A stretch of DNA of 42,749 bases from the NCBI GenBank assembly GCA_023453665.1, contig JAEXTA010000024.1, positions 1-42,749 of the forward strand. The letters run 5' to 3'. The DNA is from Bacteroidota bacterium (GTDB lineage: Bacteria > Bacteroidota > Ignavibacteria > Ignavibacteriales > Ignavibacteriaceae). Numbering within the stretch: the stretch's first letter is position 1; each line of letters opens with the position of its first letter. The notes under the pieces are model-generated. The model was not told the DNA's origin, searched no databases, and saw only the letters and a list, made by a program, of their open reading frames with translations. Of the stretch, positions 23,994 to 32,270 are shown in pieces. Made by a program: the position numbers and the translations under genes.

Positions 23994-24794
23994 ATGAAAT
24001 TACTTGTTCTGCTTATACTTATTTTTTCACATGAAACCGTTTTCAATCAACCTGAAATAATAGCACACAGAGGAGCGTCTGCTGATGCGCCTGAAAACAC
24101 AATTGCCGCATTTAGAAAGGCAGTCGAACTTGGCGCGGATTATATTGAAATCGATCTGAGGCAATCTAAAGATGGTGAATTGATTGTGATTCATGATGGT
24201 TCAGTTGATAGAACAACGAACGGAAACGGTGATGTTGATGAATTAACTTTTTCTGAATTAAGAAAATTTGACGCCGGAAGCTGGTTCGATAAAAAATTAA
24301 ATTCTGAAAAAATTCCATCGCTTCAGGAAGTAATCAGTCTACTAGGTGATTCTGTTCAAATTATTATCGAATTCAAAGAGAGTAATGATTCTCATCCCGG
24401 TTTTGAAGAGAAAGTAATTTCATTAATAAAGAAGAATAATTTAGAACAACAAACGATTTTAAAATCCTTTGATCCAAATGTACTTGAAAGACTTAGAAAG
24501 AGAGCTCCCGAAATTCCATTGTGTTATGTCTATGCACTTCGTCTTCCGTGGCTTGGATTAATTATCGATACCGGAATTTCTTTCGGCAGTACATTTGATT
24601 TTGATGTTGAGTATTTGCAGCCTCACCGATTTTTTCTATCGGAATCATTTGTAAAGAAGGCGCAATCAAAGGGCTATAAAGTAATAGCCTGGGGCGTTAA
24701 TAGTGAATCTGCTATCCGCGAGGCAATTGAATTCGGTGTTGATGGAATTGAAACTGATCATGTTGAACGAGTTAGGCGTTTAGTAGAGGAATAA
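23994..24794 (+). CDS. Glycerophosphodiester phosphodiesterase
   Basis: A 266-residue enzyme that splits glycerophosphodiesters (lipid head groups) to glycerol-3-phosphate and an alcohol. The N-terminus is a signal-like hydrophobic stretch (MKLLVLLILIFSHETVF), suggesting periplasmic or lipid-anchored location. The GDPD core is complete: AHRGASADAPENT, ADYIEIDLRQSKDG with metal-binding E and D, VIHDGSVDRTTNG with the second catalytic histidine, the IIEFKE strand, and the closing GVNSESAI ... GVDGIETDHVERV. Length is normal for bacterial GlpQ/UgpQ-type enzymes. No phosphate or glycerol transport gene lies beside it, and it is probably transcribed alone. The specific head-group preference cannot be read from sequence. 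Confidence 0.93.
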   Translation: MKLLVLLILIFSHETVFNQPEIIAHRGASADAPENTIAAFRKAVELGADYIEIDLRQSKDGELIVIHDGSVDRTTNGNGDVDELTFSELRKFDAGSWFDKKLNSEKIPSLQEVISLLGDSVQIIIEFKESNDSHPGFEEKVISLIKKNNLEQQTILKSFDPNVLERLRKRAPEIPLCYVYALRLPWLGLIIDTGISFGSTFDFDVEYLQPHRFFLSESFVKKAQSKGYKVIAWGVNSESAIREAIEFGVDGIETDHVERVRRLVEE

Positions 24795-24959
24795 GGACAA
24801 CCGGTATTTTAATCCTCAGAAATTTATTTTCCTTAATCAATGTTTGGAAATATCTGATTTAACTTTTAGATTCAAGTGAGAAATTCAATTCAACATTAAC
24901 ATACTTTACTTCTTATTAAGAATATTAATCAATTATTCACTAATCATTTAAAGGTAGTT

Positions 24960-27500
24960 ATGAAGTTATTTAACAGACTATTCATATTACTGTTTCTGGT
25001 TTCAATCAGTTTTTTAACAGCACAAACCCGCGAAGGCAATTATTGGGAAAGTATAAGTGAATCAGATATTATCCCTTCAGGTGAAAGGCAGATAATTCCT
25101 CAAATTTATAAAACTGTAAGACTTGATATTGAAGGGATGAAGGCATTCCTCTCAACCACACCAATGGAATTTACTATCTCTACGGGATTGTCTTCACATA
25201 TTTTATTTTTACCAATGCCGGATGGATCTTTTCAGAGATTCAGTATTGTTGAAGCCCCGGTTATGGCGCCTGAGCTGGCTGCTAAATTCCCGGAAATAAA
25301 AACTTATGCAGGTCAGGGTCTTGATGATATCTATGCAAGTCTTCGATTTGATGTTACACCGCATGGATTTCACGCACAAATACTTTCACCTAACGGCAGA
25401 GTGTTCATTGATCCGCATAATAAAGGCGATGTAAGAAATTATATTACTTACTATACTCGGGATTTTATTAAAACCGGCTCTGCTGCAGAATGCGAATTAT
25501 TTTATGATGAAAATACCTTAGCCGAATTGGAAAATCTCAGTTTAACACATACTGATACCCCAACCGGTCCGCAGTTAAGAACTTATCGGATTGCAATTGC
25601 GACTACTGGAGAGTATACAACTTTTCATGGTGGAACAGTTCCGCTTGGTTTGGCTGCAGTTGTAACAACATTAAATCGAGTTACAGGTGTATATGAAACT
25701 GAGGTTGCGATTCGTCTTGTACTGATTGCAAATAATAATTTAATAATTTATACCAACGCCTCAACTGCCCCTTACTCAAATAATAACGGCAGTACTATGC
25801 TGGGTCAAAATATTAATAACCTTAGTACGGTAATAGGTAATGCTAATTTTGATATTGGACATGTATTTAGCACAGGCGGCGGCGGTGTAGCTTATCTTGG
25901 TGTTGTATGCGGTACAAATAAAGCAGGTGGTGTAACCGGTTCTGGAGCTCCTGTTGGCGATCCTTTTGACATCGATTATGTTGCACACGAGATGGGGCAT
26001 CAATTTGCAGGTAATCATTCATTCAATGGCAGCGCGGGAAGTTGCAGCGGTGGAAATAGAAATGCAGCGACCGCTTATGAACCAGGAAGTGGTTCTACAA
26101 TAATGGCGTATGCAGGAATATGCTCACCACAAAACTTACAAAATAACAGCGATCCTTATTTCCATGTAATTAATTTTGATGAGATAGTGAACTTTACAAA
26201 TTTTGGTGGCGGCAACAGTTGTGCTGTAATTACAGCAACAGGAAATGATGCGCCAACAGTAACTGTTCCAACAGGTGGATTTACTATTCCAAGAAGTACT
26301 CCATTTTCTTTAACAGGATCGGCAACTGACCCTAACAATGATCCATTGACTTATTCCTGGGAGCAATTTGATCTTGGTCCGGCAGGAGCTCCGGCAAGTC
26401 CATCTGGTAACGCACCTATTTTCAGAGTTTGGAACCCAACAGTTTCAGGCACAAGATACTTTCCAAGGTTATTAAATCTTTTAAATAACACTTCAGTAAT
26501 AGGTGAAATACTTCCTTCGTACGCGAGAACTCTTACGTTCAGATTGGTCGCACGTGATAACAGATCATTAGGCGGAGGAGTTAACTATGCGCAGTTGCAA
26601 TTTAGTGTTGACGGAAACTCAGGTCCTTTTGCAGTTACATCACCTAATACCAACGTTTCATGGGAAGGTAATACAGTTCAGACAATAACATGGAATGTAA
26701 CGAACACAAACATAGCTCCTGTTAACTGTGCAAATGTAAGGATTCTACTTTCGACCAATGGCGGACAAACTTTTGATGTTGTTGTAAACGCAAGCACGCC
26801 AAATGATGGTACAGAGGAAGTAACATTACCGAATATCCCGACCAGCCAGGCACGAATTAAAGTTGAAGCTGTTGGAAATATTTTTTATGATATTTCAAAT
26901 GTTAACTTTACAATTCTGGATGGGGTTCCCGTAGAACTTGTATCTTTCACGGCTGACAGATTAAAAAACGGTGTAAGATTAAACTGGTCAACTGCAACTG
27001 AAACCAACAACTCCGGTTTTACAATTGAGCGAAGCAGTGACAGTGAAAATTTTGAATCGCTTCAGTTTATTCCTGGTAATGGAACTACAACAGAAGTTTC
27101 ACATTACACATATTTGGACGAGACTGTTGAAACCGGCGTGTATTATTATAGACTTAAACAAACTGATTTTGACGGAACATATATATATCTTAATGTTGTG
27201 ACAGTCGATATCGGCTTACCACAAAATTTTGTATTAAATCAGAATCACCCGAATCCTTTTAATCCTTCAACAACTATCAGTTTCCTCTTACCGGTTGATG
27301 CAGATGTAAAAATTGATTTATTCAATACACTTGGTCAAAAAGTAAATGAAATACTGAATACTAAGATGAACGGCGGATCACACACAATCACTTTTGATGC
27401 TTCCGGATTATCAAGCGGAATTTATTATTACACAATGACTGCAACAGGAAACCAGGGAATGTCATTCTCGTCTACAAAAAAAATGGTATTGATGAAATAA
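24960..27500 (+). CDS. Secreted reprolysin-like zinc metalloprotease with T9SS tail
   Basis: An 846-residue protein with a signal peptide ending near FLTAQ-22. A propeptide-like region (about 23-200) precedes a metzincin catalytic domain (about 205-420) with HEMGHQFAGNH as the HExxHxxGxxH zinc site and TIMAYAG as the Met-turn. A cadherin/Ig-like module (PTVTVPTGGFTIPRSTPFSLTG) and a further beta domain follow. Then comes the VPVELVSF...LNWSTATETNNSGF module, and the end is a T9SS sorting domain (NHPNPFNPSTTI ... SGIYYYT). It is exported and surface-bound or released. The middle beta module closely resembles that of the M28 peptidase at 5984-7474. A terminator follows directly. The substrate is unknown; protein degradation outside the cell is likely. 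Confidence 0.93.
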   Translation: MKLFNRLFILLFLVSISFLTAQTREGNYWESISESDIIPSGERQIIPQIYKTVRLDIEGMKAFLSTTPMEFTISTGLSSHILFLPMPDGSFQRFSIVEAPVMAPELAAKFPEIKTYAGQGLDDIYASLRFDVTPHGFHAQILSPNGRVFIDPHNKGDVRNYITYYTRDFIKTGSAAECELFYDENTLAELENLSLTHTDTPTGPQLRTYRIAIATTGEYTTFHGGTVPLGLAAVVTTLNRVTGVYETEVAIRLVLIANNNLIIYTNASTAPYSNNNGSTMLGQNINNLSTVIGNANFDIGHVFSTGGGGVAYLGVVCGTNKAGGVTGSGAPVGDPFDIDYVAHEMGHQFAGNHSFNGSAGSCSGGNRNAATAYEPGSGSTIMAYAGICSPQNLQNNSDPYFHVINFDEIVNFTNFGGGNSCAVITATGNDAPTVTVPTGGFTIPRSTPFSLTGSATDPNNDPLTYSWEQFDLGPAGAPASPSGNAPIFRVWNPTVSGTRYFPRLLNLLNNTSVIGEILPSYARTLTFRLVARDNRSLGGGVNYAQLQFSVDGNSGPFAVTSPNTNVSWEGNTVQTITWNVTNTNIAPVNCANVRILLSTNGGQTFDVVVNASTPNDGTEEVTLPNIPTSQARIKVEAVGNIFYDISNVNFTILDGVPVELVSFTADRLKNGVRLNWSTATETNNSGFTIERSSDSENFESLQFIPGNGTTTEVSHYTYLDETVETGVYYYRLKQTDFDGTYIYLNVVTVDIGLPQNFVLNQNHPNPFNPSTTISFLLPVDADVKIDLFNTLGQKVNEILNTKMNGGSHTITFDASGLSSGIYYYTMTATGNQGMSFSSTKKMVLMK

Positions 27501-27514
27501 TATTCAGCTTTATA

Positions 27515-27546
27515 AAAAAGGCTGCCTTACCGGCAGCCTTTTTTTT
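27515..27546 (+). terminator. Intrinsic terminator after the metalloprotease gene
   Basis: GGCTGCC (27520-27526) / GGCAGCC (27532-27538) with flanking A and T tracts that extend the stem, followed by eight Ts. Confidence 0.93.
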
Positions 27547-27631
27547 GCCGTTAATCGATTCAACTTATCTGAAATAAGCAGATTTATTTTGCCGGAATGG
27601 ATGCAAACAATTATTTTGAGCAATAATTTTT

Positions 27632-27638
27632 AAGGAGG
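27632..27638 (+). promoter_or_regulatory. Strong ribosome binding site for a TTG start
   Basis: AAGGAGG sits 4 bases before the TTG at 27643. No ATG or GTG lies at a better distance, so a TTG start is favoured for the AbgT-type transporter. Confidence 0.7.
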
Positions 27639-27642
27639 AAAT

Positions 27643-29175
27643 TTGAAATCCGCAGCACTCGCTTCACGAATATTTAACAAGTCATTAGATTATATTGAAA
27701 TTGTAGGAAACAAACTGCCGCATCCTGCCACTTTATTCGGTCTGCTGGCAGTTCTTGTTGCTATTGCATCGTGGATCGGTGCTTCACTTAACTGGCAGGT
27801 TCAACATCCTGCTGATGATTCAATCATTTCTGTAAATAGTTTATTAAGCAGTGATGGATTAAGATGGATTTATACAAACATCACAGCAAACTTTGTCAAC
27901 TTTCCCCCACTCGGTTATGTACTTGCAGTAATGATAGGTATTGGTGTTGCTGAAGGTTCGGGTTTATTCACATCTCTTATTCGTGCATTAGTTCTTAATG
28001 CACCCAAAAAATTAATTACAGGGACATTAGTCTTGGCAGGAATTCTCTCACATCTCGCATCTGAGGCCGGTTATGTTATTCTTATTCCTCTTGGAGCTTT
28101 AGTGTTTTATGCTTTAGGAAGACATCCGATTGCAGGTCTGGCAGCCGCATTCTGTGGAGTCAGCGGTGGTTTTGGGGCAAATGTAATGATAGGTTCAGTT
28201 GAACCTATTCTTGCAGGGCTATCACAATCTGCGGCTCAAATAATTAATCCTGAAATGAAAATTAATGCTGCTGTGAATATTTACTTTATGTTCGTTTCCA
28301 CTTTTATCGTTGTAATTGTCGGCACATGGGTTACTGAAAAAATTGTTGAGCCGCGATTAAAAACATACACGGGAAATGCAGAAAAACTTCCACTTGAACA
28401 AATAGGATTAGAAGAAAAAAAAGGTTTACGCTGGGCAGGTATTTCAGCTTTAATACTTATTGCTTTTTTAGCATTTAGTATAATACCGGAAAACGGATTG
28501 TTCAGAAACCCCAAAACACAGGAAGTACTTCACTCACCTTTTTTTGATGGAATTATTACGGGAATATTATTGCTATTCTTTATCCCCGGTTTAGTTTATG
28601 GCTGGGTTGTTAAATCGATTAAAAATGATAAAGATTTAATGAAGCATATAATTAAATCCATGGGTACAATGGCTACTTATATAGTTCTTGTATTTTTTGC
28701 CGCACAGTTTGTTTACTTTTTCCGTTACAGTAATCTTGGTTTGATCATTGCTATTGAGGGAGCTCAATTCCTGAAGAGTATTGGTTTAACCGGAATTCCG
28801 CTCATTGTTGCATTTGTACTTCTCGCCGCATTCATAAATATGTTTATGGGTAGTGCTTCTGCAAAGTGGGCAATAATGGCACCTGTATTTGTGCCGATGT
28901 TTATGATTCTGGGTTATCATCCTGCATTAACACAGGCTGCTTTCAGAATCGGAGATTCGGTCACGAATGTAATCACACCAATGATGAGTTACTTTGCATT
29001 GATTGTCGCCTTTGCACAAAAGTATGATGAGAAGTATGGTATCGGAACTATAATTTCAACAATGCTTCCGTATACAATTCTGCTTACAATTTTCTGGACA
29101 ATTTTATTAGTTGTATGGATGTGGTTAGGTTTACCAGTTGGACCTGATGGACCTTTGTATTTACAATCGAATTAA
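27643..29175 (+). CDS. AbgT-family transporter
   Basis: A 510-residue polytopic inner-membrane protein. The opening GNKLPHPATLFGLLAVLV, the NFPPLGYVLAVMIGIGVAEGSGL block, the SHLASEAGYVILIPLGALVF block and the late AAFINMFMGSASAKWAIMAPVFVPM / GDSVTNVITPMMSYF hairpin are diagnostic of AbgT. E. coli AbgT imports p-aminobenzoyl-glutamate; other members export sulfonamides. No folate-breakdown gene (abgA/abgB-like) is adjacent, so either role is open. It starts at TTG with a strong Shine-Dalgarno. Its promoter must lie in the 96 bases after the upstream terminator. It converges on the minus-strand ABC operon, 72 bases from its end. Confidence 0.92.
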   Translation: MKSAALASRIFNKSLDYIEIVGNKLPHPATLFGLLAVLVAIASWIGASLNWQVQHPADDSIISVNSLLSSDGLRWIYTNITANFVNFPPLGYVLAVMIGIGVAEGSGLFTSLIRALVLNAPKKLITGTLVLAGILSHLASEAGYVILIPLGALVFYALGRHPIAGLAAAFCGVSGGFGANVMIGSVEPILAGLSQSAAQIINPEMKINAAVNIYFMFVSTFIVVIVGTWVTEKIVEPRLKTYTGNAEKLPLEQIGLEEKKGLRWAGISALILIAFLAFSIIPENGLFRNPKTQEVLHSPFFDGIITGILLLFFIPGLVYGWVVKSIKNDKDLMKHIIKSMGTMATYIVLVFFAAQFVYFFRYSNLGLIIAIEGAQFLKSIGLTGIPLIVAFVLLAAFINMFMGSASAKWAIMAPVFVPMFMILGYHPALTQAAFRIGDSVTNVITPMMSYFALIVAFAQKYDEKYGIGTIISTMLPYTILLTIFWTILLVVWMWLGLPVGPDGPLYLQSN

Positions 29176-29247
29176 ATTTTCTTGGCTAATGAATGAGGTC
29201 ACGACGGATACAATAATTTAAGTGATTCAAAGTTTGAAAAATTTTGT

Positions 29248-30057
29248 TTATTCTTTCACACTTCCCATCACGATCCCTTTTATATAATATCTCTGAAGGA
29301 AAAGAAAAACAACAATAACAGGAATAACAGTGATAATAGATCCCGCCATCATTAATTCAGGATCTTTAACATGTTCAAGCATCAGACTAGAAAGCGCAAC
29401 TGGAAGAGTGTACATTGAATCATCTGTTAAAGCTATTAACGGCCAAAGAAAATCATTCCAAGTTCCAAGGAATGTAAATAAACCTAGTGTAACCAAAATC
29501 GGTTTTGCAAGCGGCAGTATCACCTTTCTGTAAATTTGAAAATCACTTGCACCATCCATTTTTGCTGCTTCTATTAAACTATCTGGTATTGACAAACAAT
29601 ATTGCCTTATCAGAAATATTCCAAAAATATTTGCGAGACCTGTTACGATGATCGCGAGATAAGTATTTATTAATCCAACAGACTTTAGCATCAGAAAAAG
29701 AGGCAGCATCGTTACCTGGCTGGGAACTATCATATTAACAAGAAGAATATTAAAAAGTTTGCCCTTTCCTTTGAACCGGTATTTTGCAAAAGCATATCCT
29801 GCCATTGAATTAAAAAAGAGTGAGAATGAAGTAACAACTATTGAAAGGAATACACTGTTAAAAAAATTCCTTGCCATTGAAAGTTTAGTAAAGAGAGTTT
29901 CATATTGTGTTAAAACAATTTCTGAAGGAAAGAATTTTGGCGGAAATGTACTCGCCGCACCGTCAGTCATTAATGAAGCGGATAACATCCAGATAAACGG
30001 TATTAGTGTTACAGCAGATGTAAGGGCCAATAAAGTATATATTATTATTTTTTTCAT
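29248..30057 (-). CDS. Sugar ABC transporter permease, MalG type
   Basis: A 269-residue inner-membrane permease with about six helices. The ATPase-contact (EAA) loop is SLIEAAKMDGASDFQIYRKVILPLAKP, followed by the conserved GTWNDFLWPL of carbohydrate-uptake (CUT1) permeases. It is the last gene of the minus-strand operon and its ATG directly abuts the stop of the MalF-type gene (TAA-ATG, no gap), so the two halves of the channel are coupled. With the binding lipoprotein upstream it would import an oligosaccharide, probably a product of the GH144 and GH3 enzymes. No ATPase gene is nearby; a shared MsmK-like ATPase elsewhere is the usual solution. Confidence 0.95.
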   Translation of the reverse strand: MKKIIIYTLLALTSAVTLIPFIWMLSASLMTDGAASTFPPKFFPSEIVLTQYETLFTKLSMARNFFNSVFLSIVVTSFSLFFNSMAGYAFAKYRFKGKGKLFNILLVNMIVPSQVTMLPLFLMLKSVGLINTYLAIIVTGLANIFGIFLIRQYCLSIPDSLIEAAKMDGASDFQIYRKVILPLAKPILVTLGLFTFLGTWNDFLWPLIALTDDSMYTLPVALSSLMLEHVKDPELMMAGSIITVIPVIVVFLFLQRYYIKGIVMGSVKE

Positions 30058-30948
30058 TTATACTGAATGATTTTTTTGTATTCGGAATTGAATTACTGTT
30101 ACAACTAAAATTATAAAGAAAAGCACAAATGCTATTGAGGCAGAGTATCCCATATTCCACCACCTGAAACCTTCCTGGTACATATACTGAACAATACTCA
30201 GAGTAGAATTTAAAGGACCACCCTGAGTCATAATATAAGGTTCAGCAAATAACTGGAAGTAACCAACTATTGTGATTATACCAATGAACAATGTCGTCGG
30301 CGCAAGCATCGGTAACGTAATCGATTTGATTTGCTGCCACCAGTTTGCGCCTTCAATTGAAGCTGCTTCATATAAGTCTTCCGGAATATTCTGCAACCCG
30401 GCAATAAAGATTATCATATTATACCCAAAACTTTTCCAGACAGACATTAAAACTATTGCAGGCATTGCCCAGTTCGGATCGCCTAACCAATCAATTGGAT
30501 CTATTCCAACAAGGCTCAGTAAATAATTTAAGATCCCGAATTTAGGATGATAAATGAACCGCCACATTATGGCTACTGCAACCAGCGTTGTTATATATGG
30601 TATAAAATAACTTAGTCTGAAAAATGATTTGTATTTGACAAGTTTTGAATTCAAAAATATTGCCGCCCCAAGCGAGACTGCTATTGAAAGCGGTGTTGCA
30701 AGCATAACGTAAAAAGCCGTGTTCTTCAAAGACTGCCAGAAAAGCGGATCATCAAAAAGCCTGATGTAATTTGTGAAACCAATAAACCTGACTGTACTGT
30801 AACTACCCAATGCATAAATGTCAAAATCAGTAAAGCTGATGATAAATGCAGCGAGTAACGGGATGAAGAAAAAAACTGATATCGCTGCCATTGCAGGAGC
30901 AATAAAAAAATAAGCAGCACGGGTTGGAAAGGAAAATGTTTCTTTCAT
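30058..30948 (-). CDS. Sugar ABC transporter permease, MalF type
   Basis: A 296-residue CUT1 permease with about six helices. It has the EAA loop (LYEAASIEGANWWQQIKSITLPMLAP) and the family ending in which QYMYQEGFRWWNMGYSASIAFVLF forms the last loop and helix. It lacks the long N-terminal periplasmic extension of E. coli MalF, as is normal for the family. It is 19 bases after the binding-protein gene and abuts the MalG-type gene, and with them makes a three-gene importer. Confidence 0.95.
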   Translation of the reverse strand: MKETFSFPTRAAYFFIAPAMAAISVFFFIPLLAAFIISFTDFDIYALGSYSTVRFIGFTNYIRLFDDPLFWQSLKNTAFYVMLATPLSIAVSLGAAIFLNSKLVKYKSFFRLSYFIPYITTLVAVAIMWRFIYHPKFGILNYLLSLVGIDPIDWLGDPNWAMPAIVLMSVWKSFGYNMIIFIAGLQNIPEDLYEAASIEGANWWQQIKSITLPMLAPTTLFIGIITIVGYFQLFAEPYIMTQGGPLNSTLSIVQYMYQEGFRWWNMGYSASIAFVLFFIILVVTVIQFRIQKNHSV

Positions 30949-30967
30949 TGATTTTTTATTTAAACTT

Positions 30968-32242
30968 TTATTTTTCTGTTTTTCCTAAAAGCCATCTTCT
31001 TTTTTCAAGAATTAAATCCACATCCTTATCGAGATTTATAAGTGCTTCATCAATACTCATCTCACCTCTTACAGCCAGCTCAGCATAAAGCTGAACTTTT
31101 GAAAAAGCTATCTGTTCCCACTCCGGTACCTTGGGAGTTGCAACTACATGCTTAAACTGTTCGTAGAATGCTTTCATATAAATATTGTGTGACAGTAATG
31201 AATCATTCCATGCTTCCGTTACTGCGGGCAAATTATATAACAATTTATAGAATTCAATTTGTGTTGCCGGTTCTGAAAGATATTCAATGAATTTCCACAC
31301 TTCATTTTTTTTGTCTGATCTTTCAAATACAACCAGGCTTGAGCCGCCGGCTAAAGATACCCCCGGATAGTCCTTACCGTTTTTGGAAGGCATCGGTGCG
31401 GTTGACCATTTATCAGATAAATTTCCGGTCATCCATTTCTTGTATTCATTTATATTCCATGGTCCCGATATGTATATCGAAAAGTATTCATCTGCAAAAG
31501 CCTGGTAAACATTAGTAACCTGTGATATACCTATCGGTGCAAGTTTTTCTTTATGAAACTTAATCAGAAACTCAAAAGCTTCTTTAAATTGGGGTGATTT
31601 AAAATCGCCAAGTGAATTATCATCTTTAAGAAGATCAGCATTATTTTGTAAACCGAAAATTATAAACGGAGCCCATTCATTAGTCGGAAGATAGATTGAA
31701 TATTTTTCTTCACCGGGATACAAGGCTTTTATTTTTTTACAAAGATCATACAATTCACTCCAGCTTGCAGGCGGTTTATTATATCCCGCCTTTTGGAAAA
31801 TGTCCTTTCTGTAGAACATTAATCTTGTATCGATGTACCATGGAATTCCATACACGACTGAATCAAGAACATTAGTATCCCATATTCCCGTAAAATATTT
31901 TTCTCTGTTTATTATTGTTGAAGAGTTGATAAATCCGTTTAACCCTGCAATTGCTTTTAGTGATGCGAACTGTGGTATCCAGGTATTACCAAGCTGGCAG
32001 GCATCGGGAGTGTTGTCGCTTGCAAACGCGGTAATTAATTTCTCCTGTGCTGCTGTCCACGGAATCGCCTGCACTTTTACTTTTATTCCCGGATTTCTTT
32101 TTTCAAATTCAGGAACAAGTTTTATAACATACTCGGCTTCACTGCCCATTGCCCAAAAGTCTATAGTGATTGAGCTTTCAGTTTGGTCATTACAATTTAA
32201 TCCGAGTATTACAAGAGCGGCTATTAACAGAGTTTTTTTCAT
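30968..32242 (-). CDS. Sugar-binding lipoprotein of an ABC importer
   Basis: A 424-residue family-1 solute-binding protein. The N-terminus MKKTLLIAALVILGLNC looks like a lipoprotein signal with C17 as the lipidated residue, although N just before it departs from the usual small residue. The mature part begins ITIDFWAMGSEAEY and contains FEKRNPGIKVKVQAIPWTAA and DACQLGNTWIPQF, typical of CUT1 binding proteins that take up oligosaccharides. The hinge-region phrase GPWNINEYKKW and the AGGSSLVVF loop also fit. It would hold the sugar at the outer face of the inner membrane for the two permeases that follow. By context the ligand may be sophorose or longer beta-1,2-gluco-oligosaccharides; the sequence alone does not prove this. 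Confidence 0.93.
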   Translation of the reverse strand: MKKTLLIAALVILGLNCNDQTESSITIDFWAMGSEAEYVIKLVPEFEKRNPGIKVKVQAIPWTAAQEKLITAFASDNTPDACQLGNTWIPQFASLKAIAGLNGFINSSTIINREKYFTGIWDTNVLDSVVYGIPWYIDTRLMFYRKDIFQKAGYNKPPASWSELYDLCKKIKALYPGEEKYSIYLPTNEWAPFIIFGLQNNADLLKDDNSLGDFKSPQFKEAFEFLIKFHKEKLAPIGISQVTNVYQAFADEYFSIYISGPWNINEYKKWMTGNLSDKWSTAPMPSKNGKDYPGVSLAGGSSLVVFERSDKKNEVWKFIEYLSEPATQIEFYKLLYNLPAVTEAWNDSLLSHNIYMKAFYEQFKHVVATPKVPEWEQIAFSKVQLYAELAVRGEMSIDEALINLDKDVDLILEKRRWLLGKTEK

Positions 32243-32270
32243 GGTTTATTGAATTACAGGAATTCCTGAT

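Noticed and set aside
31833..32252. 139-codon plus-strand frame opposite the sugar-binding protein
   Set aside because: The minus strand carries a full family-1 binding protein here; the plus translation has no family features.
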